A stretch of 64,000 nucleotides of DNA from assembly GCA_963575745.1 (NCBI GenBank), contig CAUYUJ010015026.1:56242-120241 (forward strand), in the 5' to 3' direction. How positions within the stretch are numbered: the first letter of the stretch is position 1; each line of letters starts with the position of its first letter. Made by a program: the position numbers and the translations under genes. The notes under the pieces are model-generated. The model had not been told where the DNA came from, did no database searches, and saw only the letters and a program-made list of their open reading frames with translations. The stretch comes from Prorocentrum cordatum. Lineage: Eukaryota > Sar > Dinophyceae > Prorocentrales > Prorocentraceae. This document shows, in pieces, positions 31,900 to 43,144 of the stretch.

Positions 31900-32600
31900 G
31901 GGGACAGGAGGCCGTCGCGTGTGACACCTCGTGCCCCGTGGCTTCGGAGAGCCGTACCATGTGACTCAATATTCTGCGTCGTCTCGGGGTCTCTCGTCTC
32001 GTCTTCGTCGGCTTCCTCCCTTTCTTACGTTCTTTTATGGGGCTCATCTGTGGGGGAGCAGTCTTGCGGGTTCCTTGGGCCACACTGAACCGTCTTGACA
32101 TTCTCATGGGCCGTCTTGGGGCCCTCTTGGCCGTCTGGGAGATACCTTGCGGCCGTTGTGGGGCCGTCTTCGGGCCGCCGAGGGGCTCTCTGCCAGGCCG
32201 TCTTGGGACTCGGCAGAGGCCCTCTGGGGCCAGCTTGGGGCTCCCTTGAGGCCGTGCTGGGCTGCCTAGGCGTCCTCTCGTGCTGTCTTGAAGCCGTCTT
32301 GGAAGATGATTGTGCAATCTGAGGGCCGTGTGGAGGCCGCCAGGGCCGCCTGAAGTTGCAGGAGGCCCGAAAAGTGAAGACGCCTGAGTCTTTGGAAAAC
32401 TAATGGTGATCCATGATCTGGGCGTCGTCGGGCTCTACTTGGGCTCGTGTGGCCCTCTTGGGCCGTCTACGGTATTGGCCTCCTTGAGGCCATATTGGGC
32501 AGTTTTCGAAGCATGTTGGGCCATCTTGGCGGCCTCGGCTGCCTGCCTCAGCCGACCTGAAAGGTAGGGAGCGCAGATCAGAGTGAGGGGATTGCACAGG
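31900..32600. repeat. CCGTCTTGGGG-type repeat region
   Basis: Diverged 10-12 bp units (GCCGTCTTGGGGCCCTCTTG) like those in the inverted-end elements, and an AT-richer block near 32385-32420 like the internal block of those elements. Neither conserved end is found here, so this is a relic or a related sequence. Confidence 0.5.
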
Positions 32601-32644
32601 CATTCACTGTCCTTGGTGCGTGGCTAAAGTGGGCATCCGCTGTA

Positions 32645-32905
32645 CGGATGTTGGCTGTTGTTGCTGTTGTTGTTGATGGTGTTGCAAGTGTTGTTGCTGC
32701 TGCTGTTGCTATTGCTGATGCTGTTGTTGTTGGCTGTGTTATTGTTGGTGGTGCTGTTGTTGATGGTTGTTGCTGTTGTTGTTGGTGGTGGTGGTAGTGG
32801 TGGTGGTGGTGCTCGTGTTGTTGTTATTGTCAGTGTTGTTGCTGATGGTGCTGGTTGTGGTTGTTGGTGGTGGTGGTGTTGTGATTGTTGTTGCTGCCGT
32901 TGCTG
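32645..32905. repeat. GTT/GTG triplet microsatellite
   Basis: About 260 bases of TTGTTGCTG and GTGGTGGTG triplets. It precedes a reverse-oriented R-unit fragment. Confidence 0.9.
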
Positions 32906-33044
32906 ATATAGGCGGGGCTGGCGCCCCTGGGGGTGGGGGGGGGGAGGGGGGAGGGAACAGCGCAACACAGCGCAGCACAAGGTCCTCCTCGGGGGCCCAC
33001 GCGCGGTCCCGAGGGGAGCCCGCGTGCTCGCGACCCCACGGGGT

Positions 33045-33478
33045 GCCCACTCGGGAACCACGCTCTCGCTGTGGATTTCCTCGAGATTGGTTTGGGAACC
33101 GCGCTATCGCTCGTCCTCGCGATTCATGCAGGACGCACGCTTCAGCAACCCGCCTGCTCGGCCTGGCCGCCTGGGCCCGCCTTCCCGACCCGCCCGTGAG
33201 AGTCTGCCCTCCCGATCTGCCTGTCTGGTTATGCTACGTGGTTTCTGCTCCTAGCCCGCCTCCTGTTTCTCTCGTGCTCAATCCTCCTCCCTCCCCTTTG
33301 TCCCCTCCTTCCTTCCGTCCTCTCTTCCCCTGCCTTAGGGGTTGCATAGAATACACGTTGCAGGTAAGAAAGGTATATACCCCCAAGGGGGTACGATCGA
33401 AGGGTATCGAGGGTTTGGGACATACGTGTTGAATGGCCCGCCGGCAGATAGGAGCGAACAGTCTTAAAATGATTGTTG
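33045..33478 (-). repeat. R-unit fragment, reverse orientation
   Basis: Read on the minus strand this matches the middle of the ~750-bp R unit: ATTTTAAGACTGTTCGCTCC, then TACCCCCTTGGGGGTATATA, TGCAACGTGTATTCTATGCA, and later GCGATAGCGCGGTTCCCAAA. It is the only reverse copy in the window and lies between two triplet tracts, so it is a dispersed relic rather than part of an array. Confidence 0.7.
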
Positions 33479-33554
33479 TTAGTGTTGTTGTGTTGTTGGT
33501 ATTGCTGTTGTTGCTGGTGGCGTTGGTGTTGGTGTTGGTCTTGATTTCGCTGGT

Positions 33555-33585
<31 letters not shown>

Positions 33586-33638
33586 TGTTTGTTGGTCTTG
33601 GTGTTGTTAGTGTTGTTGTTGTGGTTGGTTGTTGCTCT

Positions 33639-33697
<59 letters not shown>

Positions 33698-33865
33698 TTG
33701 GTGGTGGTGGTGGTGCTGTTGGTGTTGCTGTCGTCGTGGTTGTTGTTGTTGTTGGTGTTGTTGGTGTTGTTGGTGGTGTTGGTGGTGCTGATGTTGCTGT
33801 TGTCGTTGTTGTGATTGTTGTTGTTGTTGTTGTCGTTGTCGTCGTCGTCGGCGTCGTCGTCGTCG
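33465..33865. repeat. GTT and GAT triplet tracts
   Basis: (GTT)n with variants, an internal (GAT)n run (33638-33698), then GTT/GTC again. It gives poly-Leu/Val or Asp/Met frames only. Confidence 0.9.
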
Positions 33866-33869
33866 TCCC

Positions 33870-34110
33870 GCCCGCGACCCGGCCCGCGACCCGGACCGCG
33901 ACCCACCTGCGACCCACCCGCGAACCACCCGCGAACCACTTGTGACCCATCCGTGACACACCCCACGACCCACCCGCGACCCACCCGCGACCCACCCCGC
34001 GACCCACCCGCGACCCACCCGCGACCCACCCGCGACCTACCTGCGACCCACCCGCGACCCACCCTCCACCCACCCGCGACCCACCCGCGTCCCACCCCGC
34101 GCCCGCCCCC
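33870..34110. repeat. GCGACCCACCC minisatellite
   Basis: About 22 copies of a 10-12 bp unit (CGCGACCCACC) with occasional AACCACC or TGACCCATC variants. Confidence 0.9.
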
Positions 34111-34427
34111 TTCACTCTTAATTATCCGCAATTGCGGGATGCTACATCTATTACTTGCTCTGGGGGTCGAGGCCTCGGGAGCGCGGATCCATCGTTTTGG
34201 ATCCTGGATCCAGTGTTGCTGTGTTCTGTTTCAGAGGGAACACGGCTTCGGTTGCGAGGGCGATGCACGCAGCACTCCGTGATGAGAGGGGGAGCCCTTA
34301 CAAGATTACAGTCGGGGCCCTGAAGAAGGAACCCTTTTCGTTGGGGAGGGGCTCCGCGATTCTTAAGTGTTTCACAGCTTGCCTCAAGCTTTCCTTATGT
34401 CTTCGACAGGAAATCGAAGGTTAACTT

Positions 34428-35933
34428 ATGGGAAAAAGTGGCCTCGTTCCTTATTTAGGGTTCCTTAGGTCAACGCCCCGACTGTACAGCAACCCTGCCA
34501 GACAGACATTGGCATTCTACCACGATTCGGCGTGCCAGCAGGCATGGCGGCGGATACTTCCATATAGCAGGGGCGTCGTCTACGTGGAATACGTACTTGC
34601 GGCGTTGCTACTACTTTGGTCCATATTCGCCAGGATTACAGTGTATGTATTACTGCGTCCTCACAAAATCTACCACGATAGAGTGGCACGGCGTTGGTTT
34701 CGATTCAAAATTTGTTACCGTGTATCCGTCAGGCTGCGTAAGGCGACCGTCGGCAACCGCTACCATGCCCATAGAGTAAAGACGCACTGCTGGGATAGAC
34801 TTCGCTTCCTCGATGGATTGCTGCTGCTGAACACTGTGACGACCACGGTGCTCTGCACGGCTGGTGGTATGTTCCTGTTCTTGGAGTCACACCTCAGCCC
34901 GACATGGCAGTGGGTGGAAGCAGGAGCCTTCTTGCTCATTGCCTCGTCGGCGCTGGGCTACGCAGGAGCGTGGAGAGAGCTGGGCGCCTGCCGCAACAAG
35001 GCTCTCCGCGCGGCTGGCGTGCTCGCAGCGGCGGCTGCCACGGGGTGCCTCGCCTACTCCGCGGCGGACACCGTCAACCGGCAGCTGGAGTGCATCCAGA
35101 AAGTCCGCTACGACCCCTCGGCCGTAGGGCCCACCGCCCAGACGGCGCTCACGACGACCCGTGCGGCGACGGAGTCCGCCGACGGGTGGAACCTGGACGT
35201 CACAGGCGAGCATCGTCTGACCTATTCCCATCCCCACCGGGCCGTCGTATCTCAGCCCCGCCAGCCCACCCCAGGCGGGGACAGGGCGCGCGAAATCCGA
35301 AGGAACGGACACATGTCCCCACCCAGGTGGGTGAGTCGGCCAGTGGGTCCGAGGACACGCCCGAGGGAATAGGGATCGTTCAATCGATGTTCAACAGGCC
35401 AGGGCCTGTCCGATGGTGACCGGCTGGGCCTGGTCAGGGACGGGGCCAGCTGCCCTCAGGCGGAGGGTGCCTCCTTCGACGCTCAGTCGACGAAGACGAC
35501 CTCGTTCGGCCGCCGGCACCACTTCCAGACTACGCTCGAGAGCGGGACCTACGGCCTTTGCTGGTGTCCCAGCGGCGGCAGGTGCCACCGCGCCGAGAAC
35601 TACAAGTTCTTCGCTGGCCGGCTCTACGTCGACGAGCCCGTGGACAAGTTCGATGCGTGCACACTGGAGGTGATGGCAGGGATGTCTCAGAGCGCATTGG
35701 CTGTGGCAGTGATTCTCCCTTTCTGTGTGCTCCGCATCGTATTGGGCATTGCAACTCTATTCCACTGCGTGTACAGCGCGCATATCACCGATCGCCAGCG
35801 TATGGTAACGCGGACGCTGGCTGATGAGAACCCTTCGTCTGCCAGCGCCTTTAAAGTAAACAAAAGAACAAGTCACAAAGATTGTACAGGTTACCGCCAC
35901 ATCCGCCCACCCTTTAGACGTTTGGTTCGGTGA
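34428..35933 (+). CDS. Multi-membrane protein with Cys-rich extracellular-type module
   Basis: The first exon runs from ATG 34428 to roughly 35200. RILPYSRGVVYVEYVLAAL leads into a membrane segment, then a basic loop (RVARRWFRFKICYRVSVRL). Three more segments follow near residues 124-145, 158-180 and 190-210 (ALRAAGVLAAAAATGCLAY), then CIQKVRYDPSAV. A terminal exon resumes after TTCAACAG (35397): QGLSDGDRLGLVRDGASC, HFQTTLESGTYGLCWCPSG, GRCHRAENYKFFAGRLYV. This pattern (GTY-x-LCWC, a spaced Cys, then G-x-L-x-V) is a recurrent module of alveolate secreted proteins. A last membrane segment (SALAVAVILPFCVLRIVLG) precedes TGA 35931-35933. The 5' splice site is unresolved and the join is inferred. 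Function unknown. Confidence 0.5.
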
Positions 35934-35994
35934 TACCGACGGCTCATGTTACATCTGCCGAGTCTGAAGGCTCGCATCCGGACGAGAGAGGGGC

Positions 35995-36060
35995 AGAAGG
36001 AGGACGACAGGGAGGAGGAGGAGGAGGAGGAGGAGGAGGAGGAGAAGGAGGAGGAAAAGC
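35995..36060. repeat. GGA tract
   Basis: A short purine triplet run in the spacer 35934-36237. It may again be intronic for the following gene. Confidence 0.7.
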
Positions 36061-36237
36061 AGTCAAGGGGGAGGAATCAGGGGTCAAACGGGGAGGACTC
36101 AGGGGTCAAGGGGTCCCCCCGCCTGGCCGGGGGCACGGCCGCCACCTCTTCCATTCCTTGCCTCGGCGCACCCCCCTTCCGCCAGCCTCTGGCACCTGCG
36201 CCCGACGCCGCCGGCGCCCAGGTGGCGCGGCGCGAAG

Positions 36238-37686
36238 ATGGACGCGCAGGGCCGGCACATGGTGTGCGAAGCCACCCTGGCGGGCCTCACAGCCTCGCGC
36301 ACCCGCGGTGTGGCCGCGGGCCTGCCCGCGGTCACTCTCGAGGAGCTCGTCGCCGCCACCGTCGCTGCCCTCGGGATCGACGGATCCATGCCGCTGAGCG
36401 TAGCGGTGATCGCGGGGTTCTCCTTCGAGCTGTGCGGCGAACACGCCTGCAGGCGGCAAACCTGGTGCCGCTTGTGCGCAGAGCGCACATGACATGCACC
36501 TCCCTGCAGTGTGCCACACGCTTCAGGGCGCGCTCGAAGCATGCCGGAGGTTGCCGACGTGCCGGCGACGGCCACCCGCTTGGCGATGATATGTTGCACA
36601 CGAGCCACCCGAGCGCCTCGAAGAAGTTGCTCGAGTGGACTTCGGGGATCGTCACGAGGCCAAGTTTCGCGGTCATGCGCCTGGCGAAATCGCTGGGCGA
36701 CCCAGCGCCGCCAGCGCCATGCGGGACGCCTTCCAAGGGCAGGGCCTGGCGGACATCTCCTGGGGCGTCCCGTCCTACAGGCGGCTCAACACCGAGGCCG
36801 TCACCTCACGATTCGGGCCCGCCGGCCGCTGCGACCCATGGGACACGTACCTACCAGAGCCGACCTGCGCAGAGCACCGTGCATTGCTTGATGGACGGGG
36901 GGGGGCCCTCAGCGTGGCCCTCTGGCGGGCTTTTTTCCCGCACACACGGCCGGGGGGCATCGTCAAGGCCTGCGCACCGACCCACGCGTGGACCTTCCAC
37001 GCGGAGCCGGAAAAAATCGCCGAAGCGCATGTCGGACTTCGACCGCGGAGTGCTTGCCGCCATGGCCCGCGCGCGCTACCCGAGGCCGCTTGGGTCCAGA
37101 TCCGTCCGGTGGCTGCGGATTGGCTCGAGTGCATCCGCAGCCTGTTCGGCCTGGCCGAGCTGCTCGCAGAGCTCGCAGCCCAGACCCGGAGCCTGCTGCG
37201 CGTGGTCGCCGAGGCCAAGATGGCGGCCAGCAGCACCCGCGACGGAGGCGGCCTAGAGATCCGCGAGCCGCGCCTCGGGGTGCCAGCTCGGCCCGCGGCG
37301 CCCGCAGCGGGACCCGGCGGGTGCTCCGTGCCTGTCGGCACCGAGCTGGGTCCGCCGGCCGACCTGCCCAGGCTCGTGGTGCCGAGACGATTCGGCATGC
37401 CGCTCGTGCCCGGCGGCGCAGGGCGCGCAGCGGGAGGCCGCCCGGAGCCACGCAGGAGGCCCTCGAGGCCCTCTGGTGCAAAGCCGGCTGCTCGACCAGC
37501 CCTGAGGACTCCCGTGCCCAGGCGCGCGGCGGCGAGTCCAGCACAAGGACAGCGCAGGGCTGCCGCTGGCAGAGCGGGCGGCGGCCGCCGCGCGCCGGGC
37601 CCCGAGCCCAACCGCAGAGGCAAGCCAGGCGACGACGACGACGACGACGACGAGGACGAGGACGAGGACCACGACCACGACCACGG

Positions 37687-37723
<37 letters not shown>

Positions 37724-37830
37724 GACGACGACGAAGAGGAGGAGGAAAAGGAAAATTCATACGATGAGGGTGAGAACGAGGACGAGGCCGAGGAGGAGGA
37801 GGAGGAGGACAACAAGGACGAGGACAGAGC
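36238..37830 (+). CDS. Hypothetical protein with Asp/His/Glu-rich C-terminus (uncertain exons)
   Basis: A first segment from ATG 36238 reads MDAQGRHMVCEATLAGLTA, LPAVTLEELVAATVAALG and AVIAGFSFELCGEHACRRQ, with TGA at 36490-36492. A second frame, open from 36635, contains DAFQGQGLADISWGVPSYR, RLNTEAVTSRFGPAGRCDP, WDTYLPEPTCAEHRALLDG, VAADWLECIRSLFGLAELL and AELAAQTRSLLRVVAEAKM. It then turns Pro/Arg/Ala-rich and ends in an Asp/His/Glu run (37630-37825, DHDHDHGHDHDHDHD). The two may be exons of one gene, with an intron around 36480-36690. The acidic/His tail overlaps a GAC/CAC triplet tract and may be a repeat expansion. No family is recognised. Confidence 0.3.
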
Positions 37831-37839
37831 CGTCAAAAT

Positions 37840-38528
37840 CGCCTCTTGCAGCCTCTTGGAACGTTTTTGCGAAGATCTTGGGGTCCTCTGGGGGCTTTAT
37901 TGGGAGGTCTCGGGGCCCTCTTTGGGGGCCCTGGAGGGCCTCTTGACGCAATTTTGGAGGCTATCGATCAAAGGAGGGGGGGTCCCCGATGTTCCCACCC
38001 CCCGCCCAGGGGCCATCAGAATCGGCTCTTAGGGCGGTTTGGGGGCGCTCTTGGGCCGATCTTGGACGGTCTAGGGGCCGTTTTGGGAGCCTCTTGAGCC
38101 CCCATTTGGGGTTCTCTCGGGCCATCTTGAGGCCTCAAGAGCGCACCGGATGCGGCAAGGCGAGAAGTCCGAAATTCGCATTAATTCTTAAAAGTTTCCA
38201 TGATCTTGGCCTCTTGGGAGGGGGTCCTGGGGGAGGTTCCGAGAGCACTTGGGACCGTCCTGTGGCCCTCGACGGGCCTCTTGAGGGCATGTCGGGAGCT
38301 ATCTTGAAATATCTTCGGCTGTCTTGAGCCGCCTTGGAGGCCATCTTGGAGCATCGGAGGCCCTCTTAGAGCCATCTAGGGCCAGCTTGGGCGCCCTGAC
38401 CGATCGCGAAACTTCCAAAAATCTTCGGGAGGGAAGGGAAAGGGGACCCCTCCCCGAAGGGAGGGGGTTCTTGGAAGAGGAAAGGAAGAACTCGCTAGAC
38501 CACCTTAGCCTAAAGGGCTGGTGGGATT
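37840..38528 (+). mobile_element. Inverted-end element relic, copy E (right part)
   Basis: It has the right-end signature CTAAAGGGCTGGTGGGATT (to 38528) and upstream family modules in the right order: CCTCTTGG repeats (37840-37950), ATCGATCAAAGGAGG (37965), CTCTTGGG repeats, an AT-richer block with GCATTAATTCTTAAAAG (38178), more CTTGG repeats, and CCCCTCCCCGAAGGGA. No CACCAGCCC left end was found, so the left end is lost or too diverged. Confidence 0.5.
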
Positions 38529-38617
38529 CTTTCGCGACGTCGAATCCCAGGGTCCACTGCGCAATTTGGGGCCCAGCGGAGAAGTTACATGGCGGGGAAG
38601 AAGCCCACACGTCCTGA

Positions 38618-39956
38618 GACCCCAAGAGGCCAGCGGACTTCAAGCACCTCAAGGCGTGGTGGCTGCGGTTCAGATGGTGCCATTGGTTGGTCGTGGCGTG
38701 TGCGCTCGCCCTGTTCACAGCCGGAGTCGTCTCCGTGGTCGTCATCTCGCACCAGCCGAGCGACCAGTGCTACGAGGTTGATGGTTGCGATTTCACGGCG
38801 CCCGTGGTGGCGGAGACCCCCATTTTGCAGTCTTGCCCGACGTGCTGCAACCTGCAGGAGGCCACCTGCGGTAAGCGGGTCGACCAGGTGAGCGGCGCAG
38901 CGGAACGGGCTCGATTCTGCCGACGTTTGCGCGTCGGTTTCCCGCGTACGGTCGCGCGTTCGCGCCCTCGTTTCCAATGTAGCCTGCCGCGTTGGCGGCC
39001 CGCGTAAGCCGTGGCGCAAGGTCTCTCTGTCATCGTTTCTTTCTGCCGCCCAGGTAGCGTTTGCCACGGTCCACAATGCAATGTCCTCGGCGGACTTGCT
39101 GTGGAATTTCCCAAACAACTTGATCGATTGGCGCAAGTCTCTGTCTGCAGGCGTGAGGGGGCTCATGTTCGATCTGCACTATCGGTGGCCTTCGAACGCA
39201 AGCAGCGATGACCTGGCCAGACCTGGCGTGGTGTACCTCTGTCACGGTTTTTGCGGCCTGGGAAATTCAAGGTTTGTTGATGCGCTCTCTGGTGTCAAAG
39301 AGTTCTTGGATGATAATCCACGTGAACTGATCGTCCTCATTCTGGAACAGTACGTGGCCTCCTACGATGTGATCAAGGCGCTATCTGCTGCTGGGCTCAT
39401 GGCGTACTGTTGTTATGGCCACCCAGATGTATCAGAGCCTTGGCCGACTGTAGAATCGTTGATCAATGACAGTAAGCGCTTGCTTATATTTTCAAACAAG
39501 GCCGCGGATTACAAAGGTTTTGCGCATAATGGTGATGCTCTAACAGAAGATGATTTCGATTTAGATTTTGCGGCGACAACGGGCGTCAGTTGGTGGCATA
39601 GGAGCAGAGAATACATGGCGACAACAGCGTACGCATACGACAATGAGACCGTGATGAGAGGCGATTGTTCGTTAGACAGCGTTGAAACCGAAGTCGAGAT
39701 CACAGATTTCGCTGAGACGTCTCAGTCACCCGGTTCACTTGGACAGGCGGCTTACCGCCTGATCGTCGCCAACCATTTCGTATCGACCCCGTTGCCGTGT
39801 GAGATCTGCGCAGTCGACGCAAACCAGAATTCGAGTTTGAAGAAGCGAGTCTTGGATTGCCGCGATCAGTGGGACCATCAGGTAAATTTCCCTACCGTTG
39901 ACTTTTGGTCATTGGGTGAAATTGTCAAAGTTGCTGGGCATTTGAACGAGGAGTAG
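38618..39956 (+). CDS. Membrane-anchored PI-PLC X-domain-like phosphodiesterase
   Basis: Two exons joined at CAG|GTGAGC (38887/38888) and CCCAG|GTAGCG (39053/39054), intron 166 bp, phase 0. Exon 1 has no in-frame ATG after TGA 38615-38617, so a 5' exon is missing. It encodes WWLRFRWCHWLVVACALAL, a signal-anchor, then Cys pairs (CPTCCNLQEATCGKRVDQ). Exon 2 starts VAFATVHNAMSS with the first catalytic His, then AGVRGLMFDLHY (metal/phosphate region), VVYLCHGFCGLG (second catalytic His) and VKEFLDDNPRELIVLILEQ. It ends at TAG 39954-39956. Spacing fits the PLC-like phosphodiesterase superfamily, closest in style to plant PI-PLC X-domain proteins. It would cleave a phosphodiester by a two-His mechanism; the substrate is unknown. 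It is likely extracytoplasmic. Confidence 0.75.
38888..39053 (+). other. Intron of the phosphodiesterase gene
   Basis: A GT-AG intron of 166 bp, GTGAGCGGCGC to CTGCCGCCCAG. The join gives RVDQ-VAFATVHNAM, continuous with the usual start of the X domain. The dinoflagellate trait of a G right after the acceptor (AG|G) is present. Confidence 0.7.
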
Positions 39957-41085
39957 TGTGGACATTTCTACGGCTGTCAGTGCTGGCTATCGCTGGACGC
40001 TGGTGCGCAAGTGGGCACGTTGTGTTTTCCGTGGCAGATGTCTGGCCGTATTCACTAGCTTGCTGTACACGTCGAGCGGTCGTTTTCAATTCAGGCAGCC
40101 ATCCTCGTTGGACCTTTCGAGGGCAATCCATGATTCAAAATTGCAGTGCGCGTTGACAACCGATCCGCCGAAGCGGCAAGGGACCGATCAGCATCCGACA
40201 TAGTCGTGCTCTCGTTGTTCCTTGCCACAAGCCCCCGCCAGAGGATGTGGCGCACTTGCTCCAGCGATTGAGACTCATCCCCTCCAGCTCGGGGCTGGCA
40301 GTGCGAACTTCCACGCAGGCCACTTTCGGACCAGGAGCAGGGTATGAGGCGAGGCGCTGCGATGGGAGGAGTCCCACCCCCCTCTTCCCCTTTGTCTGCG
40401 CCCCCGCCCCGCTCATCTTCCCCCTTAGTCTGCAGAGGCGACTGTTTTGCTGCTGCTCGAGAGTCGTAGCCAGGAGCAGTTCACACGTTGTTCGATCGCG
40501 TCCCAACCAGCCAACGTCCCATCCTCGTTCTCGTTCAGGGTCTCCCTCGGCACCTCCCAGGGCAAGTGGACCTCTCGGAGCTGGCCACGCCCTGCGATCC
40601 TGGCGTCGCATTTTTGCAGTCGCAACGGGCGACTGTGCCTTGCGTCGGGCCCCAGGACCCTCACGGATCGGTCCGGCGCGAGGAGTGCCACAGCAAGACG
40701 GTATCGCTGGGACGTGTGCACTCTTTCTCGGCGGGGATTATGAAGGAGCATATTGGATCATCTTGCGAAAAAACCACGCACGAAACCGAAAAAAACACAG
40801 GGAATGGACGTCCGAGCGACGGGGAGGGGGGGTCCAGGGCTCCGGTCGAGTTCGTGCTCTGCGGTGCTGGATTCTTCGTGGCATCGGGTCTCAGGGCGCG
40901 CCGGTTGCGCGCGAGGGGCAGCCCCCTGCGGCGCGGTGGCCCATGGCGCGCGGCGCCTCGGAGGGTGGCGGCCGTGCCCAGGCACGCGGGCGGCGGCCGT
41001 CGCACCCGCCTGCAGCGATCGGCTGGCCGCGCGCTGCGGGCCACTCCTTGCCAGGGCACGCCTGTTGCGCGTAAGCGAGTGGCGT
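39957..41085. other. Spacer without supportable gene
   Basis: Several overlapping frames (for example 40247-41074) are open, but composition and competing frames on both strands give no clear choice. The segment includes the third copy of the GATCCTGGCGTCGCA repeat (about 40597-40665). Confidence 0.3.
40595..40668 (+). repeat. Dispersed GATCCTGGCGTCGCA repeat
   Basis: CCTGCGATCCTGGCGTCGCA, TTTTTGCAGTCGCAACGGGC and GACTGTGCCTTGCGTCGGGC resemble both ends of the inverted-repeat element at 24.3-25.0 kb. A solo terminus or independent copy. Confidence 0.5.
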
Positions 41086-41087
41086 CC

Positions 41088-41146
<59 letters not shown>

Positions 41147-41148
41147 CG
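41088..41148. repeat. (CAA)n microsatellite
   Basis: About 20 CAA triplets directly before a partial R unit. Confidence 0.95.
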
Positions 41149-41157
41149 TCAAAATGA

Positions 41158-41762
41158 TAGAGGGAAAAGGATGGAGCACGAGAGAGATCAGCAGGAGACC
41201 TGCAACGTGTATTTCGTGCAGACCCTAGGGGAAGAGAGGTCGGATGGAGGGAAGGGACAAGGGGGAGGGAGGAGGATGGAGCACGAGAGAGATTAGCAGG
41301 AGGGGGGCTAGGAACAGAAAGCACGTGGCAGAACCAGATGGGCAGATCGGGCGGGCAGACCCTAGCGGGCGGGTCGGAAAGGCTGGCCCAGTTGGCCAGG
41401 TCGAGCCGGCGGGCTGCTGAAGCGTGAGTCCTGCATGACTCGCGAGGAAGTGTCGAGCGATAGCGCGATTCGCAAGGAAATCGCGCGAAAGGCTGCAGCG
41501 ACAGCTTGATTCCTGAGCGTCGAGGGCGCGGCGTCTGAATAAATTGCGAGGGTGTCCCACGCGAGAGCGCGATTCCTGCATAAGTTTGAGGAAGTCCCCC
41601 GCGAGAGCGCGATTTTGGAATACACTACGAGGACGTATCAGGCGGGAGCCGTTGTTGTTATAGCCCGGGGGCCAACAACACAGTATGAGAGAACGACCGG
41701 ATGCGAACCCCGAGGGGCATTTTGATTTAAACATTATGTGCACCAGTGAGAGGGATCAGCAA
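41158..41762 (+). repeat. R unit, partial (R2)
   Basis: Matches the R unit from its GGATGGAGCACGAGAGAGAT region onward, including the 50-bp subrepeats GAGGAAGTCC...CGCGAGAGCGCGATTC. It ends GAGGGATCAGCAATGAGTGA, which is also the start of the next unit. The 5' part of the unit is missing and replaced by the CAA tract. Confidence 0.8.
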
Positions 41763-41898
41763 TGAGTGATTTTCAAGAATGGGAGACCAACAACAGCAGA
41801 AGCAGCAACAACAACATCAACGACGTCAATCACAAGAGCAGCAGGAACAACAACAACAATAATGAGACCAACAACAACGGCAACGACAACGACAACTA

Positions 41899-41936
<38 letters not shown>

Positions 41937-42468
41937 GACAGTTTCAGACTGTTCGCTTTTACATGCTCGCGTGCCATTCAGCACGCTTATCCCAAACCCG
42001 CTATACCCGCCCTCTTCGTCTTCGATCGTACCCCTCTGGTGGCATATCTTCCTTACTTGCTGCGCGTACTTGTTGCAACCTCTAAAACCAGGGAAGAGAG
42101 GACAGATGGAAGGAGAAGGGAAAAGGATGGAGCACGGGATTCCCAGGAGGGAGGCGAGGAGCAGGAAACACATGGCAGAACCAGACGGGCTGAACGGGCG
42201 GGTAGACCGTAACGGGCTGGTCGGAAAGCGGGCCCAGTTGGCCAGGTCGAGCAGGTGGGCTGCTGAAGCGTGAGTACTGCATGAATCGCGAGGAGCCTTC
42301 GAGCGACAGCGCGATTCCCAAGTGAATCGCGAGAACAACCACAGCGAGAGCACGATTCGTGAACGTCGAGGGCGCGGATTTTGAATCAACCGTGAGGACG
42401 TCCCACGCGAGAGCGCGATTCCAGGATTAGTTGTGAGAAGTCCCGCGCGAAAGTGCGATTTTCAAACA
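41763..42468 (+). repeat. R unit, nearly complete (R3)
   Basis: Head-to-tail with R2. It has the unit's start, an internal CAA expansion (41860-41940), CAGACTGTTCGCTTTTACAT, the GGGCAGACC/GGTCGGAAAG block and subrepeats, then breaks off at CAAACAATTTG, followed by AT-rich sequence. Confidence 0.8.
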
Positions 42469-42479
42469 ATTTGTTTTTT

Positions 42480-42588
42480 TCCTTGTGTAATATTTATATA
42501 TATATATATATATAATAAGAAGAATAATGGAAAGAATAAAAAATAGTAAACAAAGAATATTATTATCTATAAAAAATAAGTTTAAGAG

Positions 42589-42623
<35 letters not shown>

Positions 42624-42655
42624 ATACATATACATATATGTATATCTATAGCCGC
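42480..42655. repeat. TA/AT-rich microsatellite region
   Basis: (TA)n at 42492-42516 and 42590-42650 with a T/A-rich spacer. A striking AT island at the broken end of R3. Confidence 0.9.
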
Positions 42656-42659
42656 TTTT

Positions 42660-43140
42660 GTTGATGCGAACCGGGGGCCAGGGTCACAGCTCGGCGATTT
42701 CAAATTTATTGTTGTAAAGAAAACGTGCGAACCTAGAGGGGACCGTTTTTATTGGAACACACACAACGGTTCAGAAATAGTCCTGGAGCAGAAAACAGAA
42801 CGCAGCAACGAAAATTCATCAATCAATCATCAACCATTCAAGTAATTGGTTAATCGGCTTTCTTTCCCTCAAGCGCCATGCTTCTACATGCCACAACCAT
42901 ATACAACCATGCATCATGATCCCACCCCTTTTCTGGCGGGAGCTAAATGAAAAGGGGGCGATGTTCCAGCACCCAGATGTCCCGGCCAAGGAGATCGAAC
43001 CGACGCCCCTCCCGAGGCACACTCCCATTTTCCAGCTCGCACGACACATTTCCTTTGTTAAAACAATATCATTGTTTTTATATGTTTACCTATACAACCA
43101 CCCTTCGGTTGATAAGGAGGTTTGGGGGGGGAACCAACGT
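42660..43140. other. Spacer, no gene
   Basis: Moderately AT-rich sequence with short frames on both strands; nothing supportable. Confidence 0.3.
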
Positions 43141-43144
43141 CTCA

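Noticed and set aside
40247-41074. 275-residue frame after the phosphodiesterase gene
   Set aside because: Two other plus-strand frames and the minus strand are similarly open; it contains a dispersed repeat and lacks any domain.
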